7,548 bases of DNA. It comes from Planctomycetaceae bacterium (GTDB taxonomy: Bacteria; Planctomycetota; Planctomycetia; Pirellulales; Thermoguttaceae). Below are positions 1-5,011 of this stretch, one piece after another (position 1 is the first letter of the stretch; the number at the start of each line of letters is the position of its first letter). Location: NCBI GenBank assembly GCA_031254675.1, contig JAIRTV010000170.1:1-7548 (forward strand). The letters are read 5' to 3'. The notes beneath the pieces are model-generated. The model ran no database searches, was not told where the DNA came from, and saw only the letters and a program-made list of their open reading frames with translations. The position numbers were made by a program, and so were the translations under genes.

Positions 1-2
1 AT

Positions 3-140
3 GATGAAAACTTCGAAGAATTCAAAAATGGCATCAACAACTGCCTCGACAAAGTCGAAACTGACTACAAAGAAGAAATCAAAAAACTCATGACGCCAAA
101 ATTTCAAAACTTTAAAAAAGAACAATTGGTGGCGTTGTAA
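3..140 (+). CDS. C-terminal end of a probable IS630-family transposase (5' end outside window)
   Basis: An open frame enters from the left edge and stops at TAA 138-140, giving 45 residues that begin DENFEEFKNGINNCL and end KKEQLVAL. The pattern of an aromatic/acidic start, then F..F(K)..I..CL, then a K/E-rich stretch, then L(M/L)T..FQ.F resembles the extreme C-terminus of IS630/Tc1-mariner-type transposases, downstream of the DDE catalytic core. The catalytic residues are outside the window, so whether the element is intact cannot be judged. No Shine-Dalgarno or start codon belongs to this piece. The ATG at 1-3 is in a different frame, which ends at 93 and looks non-coding. The stop is followed within about 12 bp by the inverted-repeat element at 153. 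Family assignment is from recalled resemblance of a short tail; the open frame itself is seen directly. Confidence 0.6.
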   Translation, partial: DENFEEFKNGINNCLDKVETDYKEEIKKLMTPKFQNFKKEQLVAL

Positions 141-152
141 AGTATATTAACT

Positions 153-324
153 AAAAGGTGGGTGATGTTTCGCCGAAACATCACATTGCCGCAAGGCAAT
201 TCTGACCCTGTGTTGAGCTGGCAATTTGTGTTGCCGAGTTGTTTGGAATCTGGTTGCCAGCCGGAAGCAGGGGCTGGTCGGCTATCGCCGACGCGACCTT
301 TCGGCGAAAGGTCGCCCACCTTTT
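153..324. repeat. Hairpin-rich inverted-repeat element (MITE/REP-like)
   Basis: The two ends, 153-184 and the reverse complement of 293-324, match at about 26 of 32 positions, both starting AAAAGGTGGG. Each end contains a perfect 10-bp stem with a 3-nt loop: GTGATGTTTC/GAAACATCAC (162-184) and GCGACCTTTC/GAAAGGTCGC (293-315). Between them lie smaller stems: ATTGCC-GCAA-GGCAAT (185-200), GGCAA/TTGCC (220-235), CCAGCC/GGCTGG (257-277) and GTCGGC-TATC-GCCGAC (277-292). No coding frame here looks real. It is probably a non-autonomous mobile or REP/BIME-like intergenic element; an RNA structure is also possible. It starts 12 bp after the stop of the transposase-like fragment, so it could also be tied to that element's end. 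The structure is seen directly; its nature is inferred. Confidence 0.6.
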
Positions 325-378
325 TCGAAACATCACACACCTTTGAGGCAACATCACCCACCTTTTTCGGAACATCAC
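316..378. repeat. Three 21-bp imperfect tandem repeats
   Basis: Three consecutive 21-nt units occupy 316-336, 337-357 and 358-378. Each starts (C/A)CACCTTT and ends AACATCAC. Units 1 and 3 differ at one position (CGAAA versus CGGAA); unit 2 diverges in the centre (GAGGC). The unit shares its ends with the neighbouring inverted-repeat element: its reverse complement starts GTGATGTT and ends AAAGGTGG. The array therefore looks like an expansion from the right end of that element. The units abut without unique spacers, so this is not a CRISPR array. Confidence 0.8.
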
Positions 379-393
379 CGCTTGCGGCATTTC

Positions 394-428
394 AACTATT
401 CACTATTCACTACTAACTATTAACTATA
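394..428. repeat. Five 7-bp tandem repeats, (A/C)ACTATT type
   Basis: Five consecutive heptamers are AACTATT (394-400), CACTATT (401-407), CACTACT (408-414), AACTATT (415-421) and AACTATA (422-428). They are followed by TTAACTC, which partly continues the pattern. This resembles the short tandemly repeated heptamers known from intergenic DNA of cyanobacteria and some other bacteria. It lies in gene-free DNA and probably arises by slippage. No function is evident. Confidence 0.7.
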
Positions 429-530
429 TTAACTCTCTCTTCCTCACAAAGAACACAAAAAAACAAATCGGTAATCACACAAAACCCACCGAAATCCAAA
501 CACCAACCCCTACTCGACCAAAAGTTTTTA

Positions 531-539
531 TGGTATATT
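531..539 (+). promoter_or_regulatory. Possible extended -10 promoter for the acyl-CoA dehydrogenase gene
   Basis: TGGTATATT at 531-539 fits the extended -10 pattern TGnTATAAT with one mismatch in the hexamer. No good -35 box is visible at the usual distance, as expected for extended -10 promoters. A start near 546 would give a leader of about 80 nt before the ATG at 628. The rest of 429-627 shows no convincing gene. Confidence 0.3.
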
Positions 540-627
540 GTGTCCGTCTTGGAAATTTGTCTCCGCGTACCAATATCTGTTATTTTGTTGAACAGCCTCA
601 TCGGGCGTTAATTTTTTGAACAAAACC

Positions 628-2370
628 ATGTCCAACTTTTTTAACGACAATCACGATATTCGTTTTCTTTTTGACTATTTCGATCTTCGCGAACTCGCCG
701 CCATTCAAGAACGAGAAACATTAAACGGCAACGCCGATTATCTACCCGACAACCCCGACGATACCATCGATAATTATCGCCGAATTTTGGAAATCGTTGG
801 CGAAATCGCCGCCAACACTCTCGCCCCAAACGCCGAACAAATCGATAACGAAGGAAATATTCTCAACCCCGACGGCACCGTCACCCTCCACCCCCTCATC
901 CAACAAAATCTCAACCGACTCATCCAAGCCGATATGATGGGTTTCACCCTGCCACGACAATACGGCGGCTTGAATTGCCCCATCCTCATCTACACAATCG
1001 CCACAGAATTAGTTGCCCGCGGCGACGGCTCCTTCATGAATATGTTCGGACTACAAGGAATCGCCGATACCATTTATGCCTTCGCCTCCGACGAAATCAA
1101 AAATGACGTGTTGCCAAAATTCTCCTCCGGCAACGTCACCGGCGCCATGGTGTTGACCGAACCCGACGCCGGAAGCGATCTCCAAGCTGTTCGGCTTCGC
1201 GCCGACCAATTACCAGACGGCTCCTGGGTTCTAAACGGCGTCAAACGCTTCATCACAAACGGTCGCGGCGAAATCTTGTTGGTGTTGGCACGAAGCGAAC
1301 ACGAAATAAAAGATGGACGCGGACTCAGTTTGTTCCTCTGCGAACGTTCGCCGGCAGTAAAAGTACGCTGCCTCGAAAAGAAACTCGGTATTCATGGAAG
1401 CCCAACCTGCGAATTAGTGTTCGACAACACTCCAGCACGCCTAATCGGTGAACGTCAACGCGGACTCATTACTTACGTTTTGGCGTTAATGAATGGAGCG
1501 CGACTCGGTATTGCCGCCCAATCGCTCGGTATTGCCGAAGCCGCCTACCGCTTGGCGCGAACCTACGCCCACACGCGCATCCAATTCGGCGCCCCCATCG
1601 AACGATTGTCGCCGGTTGCGGAAATGGTTGTCGGAATGCAATTGCAAATCGAAGCCATGAGAGCATTAACTTACGAAACAGCCCGAGTCTGCGACCTCGA
1701 AAATAATACCAACCGACTCCTCGAATTTCACCCCGACAAACTCTCAGAATCCGAAAAAAAAGAACTAAAACAAAACAGCCGAACATACAAACGACTCAAC
1801 GCCATGTTAACTCCCATGAGCAAATATTTTAGCGCCGAAGGTTGTATCTCGGTCGCGTCAAACGCCATTCAAGTTTTAGGTGGAAGCGGTTACATCAAAG
1901 ATTATCCCGCTGAACGTTATCTCCGCGACGCCCGAATCACTTCCATCTACGAAGGAACAAGCCAATTACAAGTCGTCGCCGCCATCAAAGGAATTACAAG
2001 CGGCGTCTTCGCAACCTATCTCGACTCCTTCGAAAAGAAAATCTACGACAACCCCAAACTCGAAGAACTCAAAACCCTCTTAATCAAAGAACGCCAAGAA
2101 ATTCAATCCGCCGTCGAGTTCGCCAAATCAAAAAGCGGCGCCTATGTCGAATTGATTGCCCGACAACTCGTTGATGCGGCGATTGCGGTGTTGACGGGGC
2201 ATTACCTACTAGGGCAAGCAACAAAAAATGAACGGAAAAAACATGTCGCCGAATTATTTATCACACAAAACGAACCCGTCATAACAATGAAATGTGTTCA
2301 GGTCAAACAGGGAAACTCAAAAATAATCGACGATTACGAACTTCTCGCCGGTCCCGTTCCGGTTGTGTAA
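628..2370 (+). CDS. Acyl-CoA dehydrogenase, long form with extra C-terminal domain
   Basis: This is a 580-residue FAD-dependent acyl-CoA dehydrogenase that would catalyse alpha,beta-oxidation of an acyl-CoA thioester and pass electrons to ETF in the cytoplasm. Near the N-terminus, HDIRFLFDYFDL matches the short leader motif of the ~600-residue subfamily. The helical N-terminal domain spans about 45-165. The first family signature, LTEPDAGSD, is at 176-184 in the middle beta domain. The second, QVLGGSGYIKDYPAERYLRD, starts at 415. The glutamate of IYEGTSQ at 442 sits where the catalytic base of this class lies. Residues from about 465 form the additional helical C-terminal domain of the FadE/DmdC-like long type. 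I chose ATG 628; an in-frame TTG at 616 would add four residues, and neither has a clear Shine-Dalgarno. Substrate chain length or type cannot be read from the sequence. No ETF, thiolase or hydratase gene lies in the window. Confidence 0.95.
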   Translation: MSNFFNDNHDIRFLFDYFDLRELAAIQERETLNGNADYLPDNPDDTIDNYRRILEIVGEIAANTLAPNAEQIDNEGNILNPDGTVTLHPLIQQNLNRLIQADMMGFTLPRQYGGLNCPILIYTIATELVARGDGSFMNMFGLQGIADTIYAFASDEIKNDVLPKFSSGNVTGAMVLTEPDAGSDLQAVRLRADQLPDGSWVLNGVKRFITNGRGEILLVLARSEHEIKDGRGLSLFLCERSPAVKVRCLEKKLGIHGSPTCELVFDNTPARLIGERQRGLITYVLALMNGARLGIAAQSLGIAEAAYRLARTYAHTRIQFGAPIERLSPVAEMVVGMQLQIEAMRALTYETARVCDLENNTNRLLEFHPDKLSESEKKELKQNSRTYKRLNAMLTPMSKYFSAEGCISVASNAIQVLGGSGYIKDYPAERYLRDARITSIYEGTSQLQVVAAIKGITSGVFATYLDSFEKKIYDNPKLEELKTLLIKERQEIQSAVEFAKSKSGAYVELIARQLVDAAIAVLTGHYLLGQATKNERKKHVAELFITQNEPVITMKCVQVKQGNSKIIDDYELLAGPVPVV

Positions 2371-2429
2371 GAAAGAGAGAGAACAATTCCGTCGTACTAA
2401 GCTCAAACAGTAATCGTATTCGTGTCCAA

Positions 2430-2657
2430 TTAGAGAACATCGTTTCGCGGCAACATCATGAATCCGCCCATCGTTACAGGAACATTCGGGTCTTTGGTCA
2501 CCTTGTTCGGCTCATCTTTTTTCCATTTCGGAAGAGAAAAAATATTTGTCTGAGAATGTTGGCTCGCTTTGGTTGCACAACCAACCGAAAATAGCAACGG
2601 ACAAAATAATAAGCCACAAAACACAAAACCAATAAAATGTTTTTGAAATAACGACAT
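2430..2657 (-). CDS. Small lipoprotein, 75 residues
   Basis: On the minus strand, ATG 2657-2655 opens a 75-residue protein with a classic lipoprotein signal. A short n-region (MSLFQKH) precedes a hydrophobic stretch of about 16 residues and the lipobox FSVGC with the lipidated cysteine at 27. The mature part is about 48 residues, polar, and contains LPKWKKDEP and the C-terminal stretch GGFMMLPRNDVL. GGAG lies 10 nt upstream of this ATG, which favours it over an in-frame ATG eight codons upstream. The gene converges with the acyl-CoA dehydrogenase (59 bp gap) and diverges from rhaA (164 bp between start codons). The mature domain is not one I can name; short lipoproteins with a charged middle and a W/F-x-x-LPR-like tail are something I associate loosely with planctomycetes. 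Function is unknown; it is probably membrane-anchored in the periplasm. Confidence 0.65.
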   Translation of the reverse strand: MSLFQKHFIGFVFCGLLFCPLLFSVGCATKASQHSQTNIFSLPKWKKDEPNKVTKDPNVPVTMGGFMMLPRNDVL

Positions 2658-2808
2658 GCTTTCACTGCTCCATAACACCAAACAATTCCGATTGTAAAAA
2701 TCACCACGATTTGACGATTCGATTAAGGCTTTAATTGTTTAAGTATTGCTTAGAAGAAAATCGTCATAATCGTTATAAAAGTTTAATTTTTATCAAACTC
2801 TCTCCCAA

Positions 2809-2813
2809 AAGGA
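2809..2813 (+). promoter_or_regulatory. Ribosome binding site deciding the rhaA start
   Basis: AAGGA lies 8 nt upstream of ATG 2822. This supports that ATG over an in-frame TTG at 2735, which would add 29 residues unlike any RhaA N-terminus I know. Confidence 0.6.
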
Positions 2814-2821
2814 ACAAAAAA

Positions 2822-4081
2822 ATGAGTTCAACACAACAAGCTTTCGAACTGGCAAAGGAACATTATGCGGAAATCGGTGTTCCGGTTGAGGAGTGCTTGT
2901 CAAAACTGGCGGACGTTAAAATATCGCTGCATTGTTGGCAAGGCGACGATGTTGGCGGTTTTGAGTCGGCAGCGGGATTGACTGACGGCGGAATTTTAGC
3001 CACCGGAAATTACCCCGGGAAAGCACGAACTCCAGAGGAATTACGTCAAGACGCCGAATTAGCGTTCAAACTGATTCCGGGCAAACACCGCTTCAATCTT
3101 CACGCCATTTATCTGGAAAATCACGGCAAAAAAATTGAACGAGACGAAATTACTCCCGAACATTTTCGCGGTTGGATTGATTGGGCAGAATCCAATGGTT
3201 TGGGTCTTGATTTCAATCCGACTTATTTTTCCCACCCGCTCGCGTCCGAAGGATTTACGCTGTCGCATTCGAACAAGGAAATTCGCAAATTCTGGATACG
3301 TCATGGAATTGCCTGCCGGAAAATCGCCGAAGAAATGGGCAAAAAATTACAAACTCCCGCTGTTGTTAATTTTTGGATGCCTGACGGTTTCAAAGATATT
3401 CCGGTTGATCGATTATCTCCAAGACAACGAATGAAAGAATCGCTCGACGAAATTTTCGCCGAAAAAATCAATCCGCATTATGAACTTGATGCAGTTGAGA
3501 GTAAATTGTTCGGAATTGGCAGTGAGACTTATGTTGTCGGATCGCATGAATTTTTCATGGGTTATGCTGCTAAAAATGATAAATTACTCTGTCTTGACGC
3601 GGGACATTTTCACCCGACCGAAGGGATTGCCGACAAACTTTCTGCGTGTTCTCTTTTCTTCAAAGAATTTCTACTCCATGTCAGCCGTCCTGTTCGTTGG
3701 GACAGTGATCATGTTGTCATTTGGAATGATGATTTGCGGTCAATTGCCGAAGAACTAATTCGCAACAATTTATTAGAGCGTACTCATATTGGTCTCGATT
3801 TCTTCGATGGAACGCTCAACCGGATTGCTGCATGGACTATTGGAACTCGCGCGATGCTCAAAAGTTTGCTTGCCGCGTTGCTGGAACCAATCGACCAACT
3901 ACGGCAATGGGAACTCGAAGGTGATTACGCAAGGCGATTGGCGGTTCTCGAAGAGCTCAAAACAATGCCATTCGGTGCCGTCTGGAATCAATATTGCGAA
4001 AGAAACAATGTTCCTGTCGGACTCGCATGGATTGATATTGCCAAAAACTACGAACAAAATGTTCTGTTAAAACGCAGTTGA
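2822..4081 (+). CDS. rhaA: L-rhamnose isomerase
   Basis: This 419-residue cytoplasmic enzyme interconverts L-rhamnose and L-rhamnulose, the first step of phosphorylative rhamnose breakdown. The length equals that of the E. coli enzyme, and long stretches match what I recall of it, including ALHCWQGDD-like ISLHCWQGDDVGGFE near the N-terminus, LCLDAGHFHPTE, LLHVSRPVRWDSDHVV and HIGLDFFD. The divalent-metal ligands known from the E. coli structure all have counterparts, offset by eight residues: E226, D259, H286 and D326 for one site, and H262, D294 and D296 for the other. The gene therefore looks intact and active. It is headed by a good ribosome site and followed after 45 bp by a small membrane-protein gene on the same strand. 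No rhamnulokinase, aldolase or regulator is visible. A rhamnose-fed microcompartment pathway, known in some planctomycetes, is possible but not shown here. Confidence 0.97.
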   Translation: MSSTQQAFELAKEHYAEIGVPVEECLSKLADVKISLHCWQGDDVGGFESAAGLTDGGILATGNYPGKARTPEELRQDAELAFKLIPGKHRFNLHAIYLENHGKKIERDEITPEHFRGWIDWAESNGLGLDFNPTYFSHPLASEGFTLSHSNKEIRKFWIRHGIACRKIAEEMGKKLQTPAVVNFWMPDGFKDIPVDRLSPRQRMKESLDEIFAEKINPHYELDAVESKLFGIGSETYVVGSHEFFMGYAAKNDKLLCLDAGHFHPTEGIADKLSACSLFFKEFLLHVSRPVRWDSDHVVIWNDDLRSIAEELIRNNLLERTHIGLDFFDGTLNRIAAWTIGTRAMLKSLLAALLEPIDQLRQWELEGDYARRLAVLEELKTMPFGAVWNQYCERNNVPVGLAWIDIAKNYEQNVLLKRS

Positions 4082-4126
4082 TGCAATTAGTCCTTTACTA
4101 AAAAAACTTGGGGGAATCGTATTACT

Positions 4127-4498
4127 ATGAACGAAAATCATTTCATCGTCGAAATAGGAAATGAAAAACTCCTCATCAAACCGGGACTTCCCGAATTCTT
4201 TGGATTCACGGGAGGCATTGGTTGCTTGGGAGCATTGTCATCTCTGGGTGGTGTTGTTGAACAACTTGAATATTTTTGGGTATTTTGTGCACTGTTTGCA
4301 TTCATTAGCGTTGCGTTTTTCAAAAAATCCAGCATTAATCTGCGTATGCCGGAAAGGTTGATAATGCTCGGATTTCTTGGATTCCTTGGCTATTTGGGAT
4401 ATATTCCCGGAATGGAATTTTTGAAGGGGTTGCATTGTCTTTATTTCTTTTTTGGTTTTTCTGGTTTTCTGGGCTTTCCCAAAAAACACTTTTATTAA
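4127..4498 (+). CDS. Small multi-pass membrane protein with GxxG glycine ladders
   Basis: The protein has 123 residues and I do not recognise a named function. A polar N-terminus (1-20) leads into hydrophobic segments at about 24-44, 47-65, 78-98 and 102-117, so three or four membrane passes are likely. A Lys-rich patch (K66-K67) and a C-terminal PKKHFY may lie in the cytoplasm. Glycine recurs at every third residue in three places: G26/G29/G32/G35, G82/G85/G88/G91 (GFLGFLGYLGY) and G110/G113/G116 (GFSGFLGF). The style recalls small Gly/Phe-rich membrane proteins such as those grouped as DUF3796 in Firmicutes, but this is a loose resemblance. GGGGGAA at 4110-4116, 10 nt before ATG 4127, is a plausible ribosome site. 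The 45-bp gap after rhaA suggests co-transcription, though a functional link is unproven. Confidence 0.7.
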   Translation: MNENHFIVEIGNEKLLIKPGLPEFFGFTGGIGCLGALSSLGGVVEQLEYFWVFCALFAFISVAFFKKSSINLRMPERLIMLGFLGFLGYLGYIPGMEFLKGLHCLYFFFGFSGFLGFPKKHFY

Positions 4499-4606
4499 AC
4501 CTTTTCTCAACTCAATATTACGAAACACGCTCAATTTAGACAATTACAAAAATAAATATTAACATCAAATCCTTGCGTTAGGGGGAGTTAGAGAAAAGGT
4601 CTAATA
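4493..4606. repeat. 114-bp segment bounded by ~21-bp imperfect inverted repeats
   Basis: The left arm, 4493-4513, starts TATTAAACCTTTTCTC. The reverse complement of the right arm, 4585-4606, starts TATTAGACCTTTTCTC. The arms match except for one substitution and one inserted base, and both end AACTC. They are separated by about 71 nt of AT-rich DNA. The left arm runs through the last codon and stop of the membrane-protein gene. Both outer ends are TA, the target dinucleotide of IS630/Tc1-type elements, so a small non-autonomous element is one reading. A long-range terminator or cruciform is another. No T-tract follows the right arm. Confidence 0.45.
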
Positions 4607-4641
4607 CATGAGAAACCGTGACGACGACTTTAAAATGATAA

Positions 4642-4884
4642 AATCGCAACAAAAAAATAAAGATTAAAATAAATCAGCAAAATCATGAAGCAATAAATCT
4701 TTGTCTCCTTTGGCAAATCACCCAAGAATCCAAACAAAATTCCTTCGCGTTCACAGGACGGCGTGTGAATTTGGGTAAACAGAAAATTTTGGCAAAATTA
4801 GGAAATGAGATCAACGCCTCATCGGAACTGTTAATTGAAGAATCCACAAAAATTCGTCTTGACTTAAATCGAAAAATATTGTAA
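4642..4884 (+). pseudogene. Start-less open frame, possible gene remnant or 39-residue ORF
   Basis: Eighty codons are open before TAA 4882-4884 in DNA that is AT-rich and stop-rich in the other frames. There is no ATG. The first usable start is GTG 4765, which would give a 39-residue peptide including LGKQKILAKLGNEINASSEL and ending DLNRKIL; no clear ribosome site precedes it. Upstream of the GTG the frame reads through EAINLCLLWQITQES and FAFTGRRVN, which look protein-like but which I cannot assign. It may be the decayed 3' part of a gene, or chance. Confidence 0.2.
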
Positions 4885-4917
4885 TTCCCTTATTACAAAA
4901 GTTCGAATCAAATTAAA

Positions 4918-4947
4918 TTGCACCGGTTTTCAATAAAATAGGTGCAA
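4918..4947. promoter_or_regulatory. TTGCACC-N16-GGTGCAA palindrome, candidate operator
   Basis: Perfect 7-bp arms, TTGCACC (4918-4924) and GGTGCAA (4941-4947), are separated by 16 AT-rich bases. AATT-like flanks extend the symmetry with a one-base offset. The site lies just upstream of the TTGACA box at 4955 and about 65 bp before the barrel gene. A dimeric regulator site is plausible. A weak hairpin at RNA level is possible, but no T-tract follows. Confidence 0.35.
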
Positions 4948-4954
4948 ATTGAAT

Positions 4955-4982
4955 TTGACATAAACCAAAAACGTAATAAATT
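4955..4982 (+). promoter_or_regulatory. Possible sigma70-type promoter for the barrel-protein pair
   Basis: A perfect TTGACA lies at 4955-4960. A poor -10 candidate, TAAATT (4977-4982), follows at 16-bp spacing. Transcription would begin near 4989, leaving about 20 nt before ATG 5012. The -10 is only 4/6, so this is a suggestion. Confidence 0.3.
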
Positions 4983-5011
4983 TTCCAAAGGGAATGTACG
5001 TATCACGGTCA

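Larger units (their letters stand above)
4607..4993. other. AT-rich intergenic stretch without a convincing gene
   Basis: This 387-bp stretch, between the inverted-repeat segment and the first barrel gene, holds only weak signals. They are a 19-codon ATG frame (4608-4667), a start-less open frame (4642-4884), an AT-rich 7-bp hairpin (TTGTAAT/ATTACAA, 4879-4898), the palindrome at 4918-4947 and a TTGACA box at 4955. I see no tRNA, rRNA or recognisable riboswitch. Confidence 0.5.

Noticed and set aside
1..93. ATG-started 30-residue frame at the window start
   Set aside because: The Lys/Ser/Thr-rich translation is the out-of-frame reading of the transposase-like tail, which has the more protein-like composition and a longer frame.
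316..378. Possible CRISPR array
   Set aside because: The 21-bp units are adjacent with no unique spacers, and no cas gene is in the window.
104..416. Overlapping reading frames on both strands across the repeat block (up to 85 residues)
   Set aside because: They are translations of the hairpins and 21-bp repeats. Several frames are open at once because the unit length is a multiple of three. No ribosome site or recognisable domain is seen.
413..601. Minus-strand 62-residue frame
   Set aside because: Its translation includes the heptamer repeats and shows no domain; it lies across the likely promoter of the dehydrogenase gene.
2292..2594. Plus-strand 100-residue frame after the dehydrogenase
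   Set aside because: It overlaps the dehydrogenase 3' end in another frame and is antisense to the lipoprotein. The composition is Arg/Asn-rich with no domain.
2711..2779. TTGACG (2711) and TATAAA (2774) as rhaA promoter boxes
   Set aside because: The two are too far apart to pair, and neither has a good partner at 16-18 bp, so no promoter is called.
4608..4667. 19-residue ATG frame after the inverted repeat
   Set aside because: Too short, Lys/Asn/Gln-rich from AT-rich DNA, and no convincing ribosome site.
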